From Planctomycetales bacterium 71-10 (lineage in GTDB: Bacteria; Planctomycetota; Planctomycetia; Isosphaerales; Isosphaeraceae), in assembly GCA_001898385.1 (NCBI GenBank), contig MKTT01000136.1, positions 1-62,575 of the forward strand: a stretch of DNA of 62,575 nucleotides. Direction: 5' to 3'. The position numbers and the translations under genes are program-made. Numbering within the stretch: the first letter of the stretch is position 1; each line of letters opens with the position of its first letter. The notes beneath the pieces are model-generated. The model searched no databases. It was not told the DNA's origin and saw only the letters and a list, made by a program, of their open reading frames with translations. Shown here piece after piece: positions 7,955 to 15,342 of the stretch.

Positions 7955-8692
7955 TCAGCTCCAGCTCCGGGGGATGAACAGGTCGCGGGACCACTGGCGG
8001 AGGCCGAGGTTCCGCGAGTGGAGGGCCTCCTGGAGCTGGCGGACGGCCTTCCAGGTGCGGTCGAAGCTGCTGTAGGTGAGCCAGCCGGAGAAGCCGTCGT
8101 CGTCGACGTGGCTGCGCGAGGTGACGGCGCGGGTGGCCAGGACCAGGTGGTCGAAGACCTCGGCGAGCGAGGCGAGGATCTCGGACTCCTCGGCCGGGTC
8201 GAGGTGGAACGGGCCCTGGGACCGGTCCGGCCAGGCGACGTTGATGGAGCAGCTCAGGAAACGCTCGTCGTCGGACGACTTCTGGGTGAGCCAGAGGTAG
8301 GAGGCGTGGTCCCAGAGGTAGCGGACGCTCAGCAGCTCGACGGCCGCGCGGCGATGGGCGGGGACGTCCTTGTCCACGATGCCGGCGTAGACCGACTCGG
8401 ACTTGGGCTCGGGCCTGGCGTGCGGGTCGCGGGCGTGGGCGTGGGCGTGCGGCGGGTGTTCCGGCGCGGCGGGGCGGCGCGGCGCCTCGGCGCGGGTGGC
8501 CTGCATGACGCGGTTGGTGCTCAGTAGCTCATAGGCCTGCGCGAGGATGCGGAAGCTCCAGTCCTCGCCGCCGGCGTCCGGGTGGTACTTCTTGGACTTG
8601 GCCCGATAGGCGTCGCGGATCTCCTGGAGCGAGGCGTCGCTGGTGACGCCGAGGACGGCGTAGGGGTCGATGTCGAAGCTGAAGGATGGCAA
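7955..8692 (-). CDS. DnaJ-domain protein
   Basis: 245 aa. The N-terminal J domain (residues about 8-60) reads DPYAVLGVTSDASLQEIRDA and contains the essential HPD in YHPDAGGED, so it should stimulate an Hsp70 ATPase. A His/Pro/Ala-rich linker (HPPHAHAHARDPHA) follows, then a 130-residue domain of unknown type rich in Trp and Asp (FLSCSINVAWPDRSQGPFHL). There are no zinc-finger repeats and no C-terminal substrate domain, so it is not DnaJ itself. It lies 52 bases downstream of mcsB on the same strand. Linkage to the McsAB protein-quality system is plausible. Confidence 0.85.
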   Translation of the reverse strand: MPSFSFDIDPYAVLGVTSDASLQEIRDAYRAKSKKYHPDAGGEDWSFRILAQAYELLSTNRVMQATRAEAPRRPAAPEHPPHAHAHARDPHARPEPKSESVYAGIVDKDVPAHRRAAVELLSVRYLWDHASYLWLTQKSSDDERFLSCSINVAWPDRSQGPFHLDPAEESEILASLAEVFDHLVLATRAVTSRSHVDDDGFSGWLTYSSFDRTWKAVRQLQEALHSRNLGLRQWSRDLFIPRSWS

Positions 8693-8744
8693 CGCGTCGG
8701 TCCTGTCGTCCGGGAGTTCGGGGCGTCCGGGGCCGGGCCGGGGG

Positions 8745-9809
8745 TCAATCGTCGTCGACGACGCGGCCGTTGGCCAGGCGGCTGCGGAGGTACGACGCCC
8801 GCGCCACGTTGCGCTCCTCCACTCCCAGCTCGCCGCCGCGGAGCTTCTGGAGGAACGCGGGCTGGGTCTGGATGAACAGCTCGTTGACGGTGGAGATGGA
8901 GAGGTCGTCGATCAGCCCCAGGTTGATCCCCATGCGGACGCTGGAGAGGAGGAGCATGGTCTCCTCGCTGGAGATGGTCTGGGCCGTCTTGAGGACGCCG
9001 TAGGCGCGCGAGACCTGGTCGTGGAGGTGCTGTCGGCGGCCGGTGACCAGCTCCTGGCGGGCCTGGCGTTCGAACTGGAGGACCTGGGGGACGACGTCGG
9101 TGAGCATCCGGATGATCTCCTCCTCGCTCTTGCCGAGCGTCTGGTGGTTGGAGACCTGGTAGAAGTCGCCGAACGCCTGCGAGCCCTCGCCGTAGAGGCC
9201 GCGGACGGCCAGGTTGATCTTCTGGAGGGCGCGGAAGACCTTGTCGATCCCCTTGTTCGCCACGATGCCCGGCAGGTGGAGCATCACGCCGACGCGGATC
9301 CCGGTGCCGACGTTGGTGGGGCAGGCGGTGAGGTAGCCCAGCGACGGGCTGTAGGCGTAGGCGATGTCCTCCTCGAGCTGGTCGTCCAGGGCGTTGATTT
9401 TCTCCCAGACCTCGTGGAGCCGGAAGCCGGAGAGCATGTACTGGATGCGGAGGTGGTCCTCCTCGTTCACCATGATGGAGATGTTCTCCTTGGGCGTCAC
9501 GGCGACGCCCCGCGGGCCCTCGCCGCCGGCGAGCTCGCGGGAGATGATCTGGCGCTCCACCAGGAACTGGCGGTCGAGGTTGGACAGGGCGTTGACGTCG
9601 AAGTAGGCGGCGTCCAGGCCGGAAGACTCGACGGCCGACCGGACCTGGGACTCGATCCCGGCCTTCTCGCTCCGGCTGGCGCGGTTGGTGAAGGGGAAGT
9701 CGGCCAGGTTGCGGGCCAGCCGGATCCGGGAGCACATCACGATGTCGCTCTCGGGCCCCGTGCCGCGGAGCCATTCGCCGGAGGTGCCTGTCAGGTCGTC
9801 CAGTGTCAT
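8745..9809 (-). CDS. mcsB: protein arginine kinase McsB
   Basis: 354 aa. McsB phosphorylates arginines on misfolded proteins and marks them for ClpCP. Phosphagen-kinase signatures: CSRIRLARNL (about 26-35), NEEDHLRIQYML (115-126) and the active-site CPTNVGTGIR (Cys163). The ATG overlaps the stop of the upstream mcsA by 4 bases, so translation is coupled, as in Firmicutes. No ctsR or clpC is adjacent. The start is fixed by the overlap and by the MTLDDL N-terminus. Confidence 0.95.
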   Translation of the reverse strand: MTLDDLTGTSGEWLRGTGPESDIVMCSRIRLARNLADFPFTNRASRSEKAGIESQVRSAVESSGLDAAYFDVNALSNLDRQFLVERQIISRELAGGEGPRGVAVTPKENISIMVNEEDHLRIQYMLSGFRLHEVWEKINALDDQLEEDIAYAYSPSLGYLTACPTNVGTGIRVGVMLHLPGIVANKGIDKVFRALQKINLAVRGLYGEGSQAFGDFYQVSNHQTLGKSEEEIIRMLTDVVPQVLQFERQARQELVTGRRQHLHDQVSRAYGVLKTAQTISSEETMLLLSSVRMGINLGLIDDLSISTVNELFIQTQPAFLQKLRGGELGVEERNVARASYLRSRLANGRVVDDD

Positions 9810-10291
9810 GCGCGTTGATCCTTCGGGCGAATCTGGTCGCGGAGGCGTGCGGCTTCCTCGTAGTCCTCGCGGGCGACGGCCTGGCGGAGCCGCGAGCGGA
9901 GCCGCAGCCGCAGCGCGGCGCCGGGGCGGCTGCGGGCCCGCTTGCCGACGTGCCGGGTGGCCCCGTGGAACCGCTGGAGCATGGGGAGGAGCCCCTCGCG
10001 GAAGACCTGGTAGTCCTGCGGGCAGCCCAGCCGGCCGCCGGTGCGGAAGTCGACGTAGCGGAGCCGGCAGTCCGGGCAGCTCGACTCGGCCAGCTCCCCC
10101 ACCAGCTCGCCGACGTGCTTCTTGATCAGGGCCTCCAGCACGCCGTCGAGCCCGAGGTCGGCCGGGGCGTCGGGGAGGACCAGGCCGGCCTCGCGGGCGC
10201 AGGCGGCGCAGAGGTGGCGCTCCCGGCGGCGGCCGTCGACCAGCTCGGTCAGGTGGACGACGGCCTCGTCCTGGCATCGTTGACACGTCAT
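9806..10291 (-). CDS. mcsA: McsA-like arginine-kinase activator (proximal copy)
   Basis: 161 aa. Zinc-binding CxxC pairs: CQRC at the N-terminus, CAAC near residue 28 and CPDC near residue 72. The fourth pair is reduced to a single Cys (GRLGCPQDY). The C-terminus is a UVR (UvrB/UvrC-type) helical hairpin, RQAVAREDYEEAARLRDQI. McsA binds and activates McsB. It overlaps mcsB by 4 bases and sits 43 bases after a second, clearly related mcsA. Confidence 0.88.
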   Translation of the reverse strand: MTCQRCQDEAVVHLTELVDGRRRERHLCAACAREAGLVLPDAPADLGLDGVLEALIKKHVGELVGELAESSCPDCRLRYVDFRTGGRLGCPQDYQVFREGLLPMLQRFHGATRHVGKRARSRPGAALRLRLRSRLRQAVAREDYEEAARLRDQIRPKDQRA

Positions 10292-10334
10292 CGCCGGCCC
10301 CGCCTTCGTCTCGGTCCGCCGCCCCGGGGGGCGG

Positions 10335-10853
10335 TCACGCCTGCTCCTGCTCGATCCCCTTGATCTTGTCGCGGAGCCGGGCGGCGGCCTCGTAGTCCTC
10401 GGCGGCGACGGCCCGCTTCAGCTCGTTGCGGAGCTGGATGAGCGTGGTCTGCTGCTGGGTGTTCCGGGGCGCCCGGCGGGGGACCTTGCCGGAGTGCCGG
10501 GTCTCGCCGTGGACGCTCTCCAGCAGCGGCATCAGCTCGTCGCGGAAGACCTCGTAGTCGTAGGGGCAGCCGAGCCTCCCGGTGTTGCGGAACTCCAGGA
10601 ACGTGATCTGGCAGACGGGGCAGACCTGCTTGTCGGCCGCGGACGACTCGCGCATCGCCGGGCCCCCCGCGCCGGGGACGCCGGCCAGCTTCTTGGCCAG
10701 CTCGCCGATCGGCGGGGCCTCGGGGGCCTCCTCGGCGGGGGCGAGGTGCTGGCGCGCGTGCTCGTCGCAGAAGTGGAACTCCTCGTGCTTCCCCTTGGAG
10801 ACGATGTCGGTGATGTGGAAGGTGGCCGGCTTCGCACACTTCTGGCATTTCAT
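10335..10853 (-). CDS. McsA-like arginine-kinase activator (distal, first-in-operon copy)
   Basis: 172 aa from ATG 10853 (MKCQKCAKPATFHITDI). A start nine codons upstream at 10880 is possible, but it would put the family-typical zinc motif out of its usual N-terminal position. It has CxxC pairs CQKC and CPVC, FHFCDEH in place of the second pair, and GRLGCPYDY. The UVR motif is LKRAVAAEDYEAAARLRDKI. The middle carries an acidic Pro/Ala linker (APAEEAPEAPP). It is paralogous to the next gene, and both copies belong to the mcsB operon. Confidence 0.88.
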   Translation of the reverse strand: MKCQKCAKPATFHITDIVSKGKHEEFHFCDEHARQHLAPAEEAPEAPPIGELAKKLAGVPGAGGPAMRESSAADKQVCPVCQITFLEFRNTGRLGCPYDYEVFRDELMPLLESVHGETRHSGKVPRRAPRNTQQQTTLIQLRNELKRAVAAEDYEAAARLRDKIKGIEQEQA

Positions 10854-10979
10854 GGGTCGTACCTCCGCCAGCTCCCGCAAGACTGGCGACGGGCCGTGGC
10901 CCGGGGGACCCGACGGGGGGGATCCCGGTTCGAGCGTGCGACGCCCTCGCGATCTCGGTCGGCCAGTGCCGCGGAATTC

Positions 10980-11007
10980 ATTCTAATTGACCCCGGTGGG
11001 GTGTCAA
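10980..11007 (-). promoter_or_regulatory. sigma-70-type promoter with internal palindrome for mcsA-mcsA-mcsB
   Basis: On the minus strand TTGACA (11007-11002) is followed by a 16-base spacer and TAGAAT (10985-10980), which is near-consensus. The expected transcript start is about 10973, about 120 bases before the first mcsA. The -35 and spacer form an imperfect palindrome, TTGACACCCC-A-CCGGGGTCAA, suitable for a dimeric repressor. The consensus is seen directly; the operator role is inferred. The rest of the 305-base gap (10854-11158) shows only the divergent trpE promoter candidate. Confidence 0.65.
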
Positions 11008-11081
11008 GGAACCGGGAGGCCGGCCGACGCCCGCGAACCTCGCCGTCGCGGCGACCGTCAGGCTCGACGCCTCGGGCCGGC

Positions 11082-11110
11082 TTGTCGAGCCCGGCGCGGG
11101 CTGCTAACGT
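11082..11110 (+). promoter_or_regulatory. candidate promoter for trpE
   Basis: TTGTCG (11082-11087), a 17-base spacer and TAACGT (11105-11110), with the ATG at 11159. The match to consensus is moderate (4/6 and 3/6). No leader peptide with Trp codons and no T-box or attenuator hairpin is apparent in the roughly 45-base leader. Confidence 0.35.
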
Positions 11111-11158
11111 ACTCACGGACACGCCTTGCGCCTCGGACCCTGGGACCCGCCACCCGCC

Positions 11159-12658
11159 ATGAGCACCCACCGACCTTCCTTCGAGGACTTCGCCGCCCGC
11201 GCCGGCTCGGCGGCCTGCGTCCCGGTCTTCCGGCAGCTCGTCGGCGACGACCTCACGCCGGTCTCCGCCTTCCGCCGGATCGAGCGCCGGGCCCCCTCGT
11301 TCCTCTTCGAAAGCGTGGTCGGCGGGGAGAAGGTCGGCCGCTACAGCTTCCTCGGCACCGAGCCGTTCCTGCGGTTCGAAGCCCGCGGCGACCGGGTCGT
11401 CGTCTCCGACCCCGGCCGACCCGGCTCCGAGCGCCGATATCAGTCGGCCGACCCCTTCGCCGAGCTGGAGGCGCTGATCGACCGCCACCGCGCGGCGCAC
11501 GTCCCGGGGCTGCCGCGGTTCACCGGCGGCGCGGTCGGCTACGCGGCCTACGACGCCGTCCGCTACACCGAGCGCCTGCCGGACGTCCCGGCGGACGACC
11601 GCAACCTGCCCGACCTCTCGTTCTCGTTCTTCGACCGGATGGTGCTGTTCGACCACATCCGGAAGACCGTGCTCGTGGTCGCCCAGGCGCACGTCGAGCC
11701 CGGAGGCGACCTGAAGGCCGCCTACGACGCCGCCTGCGCCCGCGTCGACGAGCTGGTGGGGCGGCTCGGCGAGCCTGCGGAAGTGCTCCCGCTCCGCGAC
11801 ATCGACGCCTCGGGCCCGATCACGCGCATCCCGAAGTCCAACTTCACCCGCGAGGGCTACGAGGACGTCGTCCGGCGCTGCCAGGAGTACATCAAGGCGG
11901 GCGACATCTTCCAGGTCGTCCCCTCGCAGCGGTTCGAGCTGAAGACGACGGCGAAGCCCTTCGACGTCTACCGCGTGCTCCGGGTCGTGAACCCCAGCCC
12001 GTTCCTGTTCTACCTCACGTTCGACGACTTCCAGCTCATCGGCAGCTCGCCGGAGATCCTGGTGCGGGTGGAGGAGGGGGCCGTCACGATCCGCCCCCTG
12101 GCCGGCACCCGCCGCCGCGGCAAGGACGACGCCGAGGACCAGGCGCTCGCCGAGGAGCTGGTCGCCGACCCCAAGGAGCGGGCCGAGCACATCATGCTCG
12201 TCGACCTGGGCCGCAACGACGTCGGCCGCGTCGCCGAGTACGACTCGGTGGTGCTGTCGGACGTGATGAAGGTGGAGCGGTACTCCCACGTCATGCACAT
12301 CACGTCGAACGTGACGGGGAAGCTGAAGGCGGGCAAGACGACGTTCGACGCCCTCCGCGCCGGCCTGCCGGCGGGGACGGTCTCCGGGGCCCCGAAGATC
12401 CGGGCGATGGAGATCATCGACGAGATGGAGCCCACCAAGCGCGGGCCTTACGCCGGGGCCGTCGGCTACATCGACTTCACCGGCAACATGGACACCTGCA
12501 TCGCCCTGCGGACCCTCGTCATGCAGGGCGACACCGCCTACGTCCAGGCCGGCGGCGGCGTCGTCTACGACAGCGTCCCCGCCGACGAGTACCAGGAGAC
12601 CGTCAACAAGGCCAGCGGCCTGCTGAAGGCCATCGAGATCGCCGAGACCCAGCTCTGA
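11159..12658 (+). CDS. trpE: anthranilate synthase component I
   Basis: 499 aa from ATG 11159. With the TrpG glutaminase (not in the window) it makes anthranilate from chorismate. The feedback-site motif is PSFLFESVVGG (LLES type), which implies tryptophan inhibition. The chorismate-binding core shows SSPEILVRVEEG, LAGTRRRGKD, HIMLVDLGRNDVGRVA, LPAGTVSGAPKIRAMEIIDE and the Gly-rich CIALRTLVMQG region. Length is normal. It is divergent from the mcs operon and convergent with the C39-peptidase gene, and is not in a trp operon. Confidence 0.96.
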   Translation: MSTHRPSFEDFAARAGSAACVPVFRQLVGDDLTPVSAFRRIERRAPSFLFESVVGGEKVGRYSFLGTEPFLRFEARGDRVVVSDPGRPGSERRYQSADPFAELEALIDRHRAAHVPGLPRFTGGAVGYAAYDAVRYTERLPDVPADDRNLPDLSFSFFDRMVLFDHIRKTVLVVAQAHVEPGGDLKAAYDAACARVDELVGRLGEPAEVLPLRDIDASGPITRIPKSNFTREGYEDVVRRCQEYIKAGDIFQVVPSQRFELKTTAKPFDVYRVLRVVNPSPFLFYLTFDDFQLIGSSPEILVRVEEGAVTIRPLAGTRRRGKDDAEDQALAEELVADPKERAEHIMLVDLGRNDVGRVAEYDSVVLSDVMKVERYSHVMHITSNVTGKLKAGKTTFDALRAGLPAGTVSGAPKIRAMEIIDEMEPTKRGPYAGAVGYIDFTGNMDTCIALRTLVMQGDTAYVQAGGGVVYDSVPADEYQETVNKASGLLKAIEIAETQL

Positions 12659-12671
12659 CCCGAATGGCACT

Positions 12672-12715
12672 CCCCGAGACGCCTAAACGACTGTTAAGAA
12701 ACCCAGGCGGGGGAG
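12672..12715. terminator. possible bidirectional terminator between trpE and the C39-like gene
   Basis: The 61-base convergent gap holds CTCCCC-GAGA-CGCCT paired with AGGCG-GGGGAG around an A/T-rich loop (AAACGACTGTTAAGAAACCC). This is a two-part stem with a bulge. There is no strong T-run on either side, so termination is only inferred from position and fold. Confidence 0.3.
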
Positions 12716-12719
12716 CCCG

Positions 12720-13325
12720 CTACCTTCGGCGTCGTCGCAGTCCGGCGGCCAGCAAGAGGCAAGCCGCCGCGCCGGAGACCCAGGGCGCCGCGTCACGGAC
12801 TCGCGCCCACGGGCGAGCGACGAGGACGCACCCCGTCCAGCCCGGTCGAGAGGTCAACTGGTCGAGGTCCATGATCGAAGGGGCATGGGGAGGATCGATC
12901 ACCTGGGCCATCGTCCCGGTGACGCCGACGGGGCGCAGGGCCAGGAAGTGTCCCCCTTCCTTGTCGTTGAACAGCGCGATCGCCGGCCGATCGAGATTCA
13001 CGACCGGGCCCGTGAATCGTTCCCCCGCCAGGTTCAGGCCCAGGGAACTCGACGCGGCCGAGAGTTCCGCCATGGAATAGCCCCCCGGCCGGCGGGGGGG
13101 CAAGGCGGCGTCCAGGCGCTCGACCGAGACGTCCCGCCCTTCCAACTTGAGCAGCACGAAGAGGGAGTTCGCCCCGCAGTCGAGTTGGGTCGTCCCTTCC
13201 TCCGCCCGCGTCGCCCCGACCGCCAGGATAAAGAGCGTCGAGACGAGGCATCCGGCCGCGATCCCGAACGACCTTCCGCCCGGCCTGAGGGCCGTGGGCC
13301 GCTTCCTCCTGCGATCGAGATTCAT
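12720..13325 (-). CDS. C39-like cysteine peptidase with C-terminal membrane tail
   Basis: 201 aa. An N-terminal hydrophobic segment (FGIAAGCLVSTLFILAVGA, 20-38) exports it. The mature domain has the C39 signature TTQLDCGANSLFVLL: oxyanion Gln47 and nucleophile Cys50. His126 (GGHFLAL) and Asp144 (VIDPP) complete the triad. C39 peptidases cut after double-glycine-type leaders (G-G, G-A or G-S). The protein ends in a hydrophobic helix plus an RRRRR tail (AAPWVSGAAACLLLAAGL). There is no ABC transporter domain, so it would act outside the cytoplasm. It abuts the upstream gene with no gap and belongs with the Cys-rich precursor-like gene at 14596. Confidence 0.75.
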   Translation of the reverse strand: MNLDRRRKRPTALRPGGRSFGIAAGCLVSTLFILAVGATRAEEGTTQLDCGANSLFVLLKLEGRDVSVERLDAALPPRRPGGYSMAELSAASSSLGLNLAGERFTGPVVNLDRPAIALFNDKEGGHFLALRPVGVTGTMAQVIDPPHAPSIMDLDQLTSRPGWTGCVLVARPWARVRDAAPWVSGAAACLLLAAGLRRRRR

Positions 13326-14432
13326 TCAGCCCCCCCGCCTCTGGACCCAGAGACCGAAGACCGACGCCACCGCGACGACCCCGAACGCCCAGGGGAGCCA
13401 TCGCGTCCAGTCGCCTTCGTCGTAAATCGCGGTCACCAATCCCGACGCCTGCTCGTCCGCCTTCGCCACCTGCTCCTCAAGCATCCGACGCGCGTCCGCC
13501 GGCTTGGGGCGTGAAGGGATCTTCTGGTCGCCAAACTCGCTGGTCAGTTGCTTCAGGTGGTCGGAGATCGGCGTGCGCGGCTTGTACTTCATGGTGAACT
13601 CCTCCCGGCCGGGACGCCGGTTGAACTCCATCGTCCCCTCGACGACGCGCGTCGACGAGAGCACCGTGGGCTCCGAGGCCACGAAGGCCCCCTCGCCGGC
13701 CCCCGCCGCACGACCGACGAACTCCCCGGACGTGGGCATCCACACCTCGGCGTCGCCCACCTTGAAAGGAGAGAGGACGATGTCGTGACGGGCCGCCACG
13801 ACGTCGCTCATGTAGGCGTCCTGGCGGATCACCTGGCCGCTCCGGCGCAAGTCGATCCAATAGCTCATCACATTGATGTCCTTCTCGTCCCCCATATCGA
13901 CCGCGATCGTGAGGACCTTGACCGGCCGCCCTTCCAGTTCGTCGTCTCGCACGGTGGCCGACAGCCCCTCGTCCGCCACGTCGCGCTTCATCTTGTCGAT
14001 CAGGAAGATATCCCCGTAGGAACCGGAGGACCAGGGGTTGACTTCCCTCGGATCCTTGATGACGGAGTATCCGATGGGGGCGTCGTTCTGGCGATAATAC
14101 TCCTCGGCCTGGTTCTCCTTGACCCGGACGATGAGGTTCTGCCTCATGATGGTGCCGTCGGCCCCGTTCCGCTTGAGGCTGTCGTTGTGGGTGTCTCCCC
14201 CCCGCCGCCACGTGAACACGCCGCTGAAGGTTTCCAACAGGCCGTCCTCGCCGAGCTTGACCCCTTCGGCGGCCTGATTCTTGAGCTTCATCTCCCCTTC
14301 GAACTCGCATCGAAAATCTTCGATCGGTTGCTGGAGCGCCTCGATCGTTTCCAGGAGCCGTCTCGCGTCGGCCTTCGCAGGGTCGTCGGTGGGTGTCTCG
14401 GCGATCAAGAGGGTGAGCATCAGCGCGAGCAT
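13326..14432 (-). CDS. exported beta-rich protein with C-terminal membrane anchor
   Basis: 368 aa from ATG 14432, preceded by GAAGGGAG; a longer in-frame start at 14555 lacks a signal peptide. MLALMLTLLIAETPT is a short signal sequence. The 300-residue body is beta-strand-rich with alternating hydrophobics (LTIAVDMGDEKDINVMSYWI) and resembles LolA/LppX-like lipid-binding folds. That resemblance is texture only, not a sequence match. The C-terminus is a membrane helix (WLPWAFGVVAVASVFGLWV) and QRRGG. It is followed without a gap by the C39-like peptidase, so the two are co-translated. Function unknown. Confidence 0.7.
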   Translation of the reverse strand: MLALMLTLLIAETPTDDPAKADARRLLETIEALQQPIEDFRCEFEGEMKLKNQAAEGVKLGEDGLLETFSGVFTWRRGGDTHNDSLKRNGADGTIMRQNLIVRVKENQAEEYYRQNDAPIGYSVIKDPREVNPWSSGSYGDIFLIDKMKRDVADEGLSATVRDDELEGRPVKVLTIAVDMGDEKDINVMSYWIDLRRSGQVIRQDAYMSDVVAARHDIVLSPFKVGDAEVWMPTSGEFVGRAAGAGEGAFVASEPTVLSSTRVVEGTMEFNRRPGREEFTMKYKPRTPISDHLKQLTSEFGDQKIPSRPKPADARRMLEEQVAKADEQASGLVTAIYDEGDWTRWLPWAFGVVAVASVFGLWVQRRGG

Positions 14433-14595
14433 CGGGAGACTCCCTTCGAGAAAGGATGTACGAAAGCTTCTCGATCTCGACGCCAAGGCGAACGGGCGAG
14501 CGGGATCGAGGAGCATGAAACTGACGACCATCCTCGCAGGAGCGATCGCACGCACTGAATCACGGGCCAGCGAACTCGCGCCATATCATGCTTCA

Positions 14596-14994
14596 CTACT
14601 GGACCGTGGGAGAATTTGGGGGATCAATCGTGCACTTCCCTTCCTGCTCCCCTTTTGCACACACCAGTTGCGACGTGCAGACGCCGTAGAACATGCTGCC
14701 GCAGGCGCCCACGCCCGTGCCGGCGTTGTACCCGCCCGTCGAACTCCCTCGGGTGTTGACGAAGGCGTTCGTCTCGCAGGTCGTGCAGAACTGGCCGTAT
14801 CGCAAGCAGGGCGTGATCCCGTTGAGTTGATCGCAGGAGTCCTGGAACAGGACCAGGTTCGGGTTGGCCCCTCGGAGCGAGGCCATCTCCTGGGCGCTCA
14901 GAGAAGCTCGCCCCGTCGATTGCAGGCCGACGATCGCGCACACAAGGGCCAGGGCGCCGCCCGGCAGGATCAGCCACTTCCGGTTGCCATCCAT
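14596..14994 (-). CDS. Cys-rich exported peptide with double-glycine-like leader motif
   Basis: 132 aa. Hydrophobic segment LILPGGALALVCAIVGL (8-24) is followed by SLSAQEMASLRGANP (31-45). This matches the LS-x-x-E-L/M-x-x-hydrophobic-x-G-G/A pattern of bacteriocin-type leaders that C39 peptidases cut, predicting cleavage after Ala43. The 89-residue remainder has eight cysteines (54, 63, 70, 73, 98, 106, 112, 121) and many Gly/Ser/Thr, and it lacks long hydrophobic stretches, so it could be a disulfide-stabilised secreted peptide. A C39-like peptidase lies two genes downstream. The precursor role is inference. A GGGATCTCC/GGAGATCCC-type ribosome site precedes the start. Confidence 0.65.
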   Translation of the reverse strand: MDGNRKWLILPGGALALVCAIVGLQSTGRASLSAQEMASLRGANPNLVLFQDSCDQLNGITPCLRYGQFCTTCETNAFVNTRGSSTGGYNAGTGVGACGSMFYGVCTSQLVCAKGEQEGKCTIDPPNSPTVQ

Positions 14995-15020
14995 CGGGAT
15001 CTCCTTTTTCCCTGATCGTT

Positions 15021-15256
15021 CCGGATTTTGGGGCGGCCTGCGATGACGCCGGTCTTCCCCCCTCGCGGGGGAAGACAGACCGCGAAGCGGTCAGATGAGG
15101 GGGACGCGAAGCACCGGCTCCGTCGGAATCCGAAGGCCCGTCCGACCGGCTCGGGACCCGACGGCCGTCGCGCTCGTCCTCCCCCTCATCCGGCCCTGCG
15201 GGCCACCTTCCCCCGCCAGGGGGGAAGGACGTTAGGATGGCCGCCCCAAACTCCGG
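15021..15256. repeat. Type-3 palindromic element, copy B, inside a second inverted repeat
   Basis: Two palindromic heads: GTCTTCCCCC-type at 15052-15076 and CCTTCCCCC-type at 15206-15228. Each carries a hairpin and a GATGAGGGGG tail pointing inward, with the conserved internal GACGCGAAGCACCGG. The element is reversed relative to the copies at 41484 and 44825. It is itself flanked by an 18-bp inverted repeat with 17 matches (15021-15038 and 15239-15256, GGGGCGGCC core). It fills the 348-base gap between the Cys-rich peptide gene and the DUF1559 gene. No other feature is seen there. Confidence 0.75.
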
Positions 15257-15342
15257 GACGGCCAGCTTTTTCCAATCGCCTCCGGGGAAGAACAGGCCTC
15301 GCACGAGGGCCGTTGGTTCGTGAGGTCGAGCGACCCGGTCGG

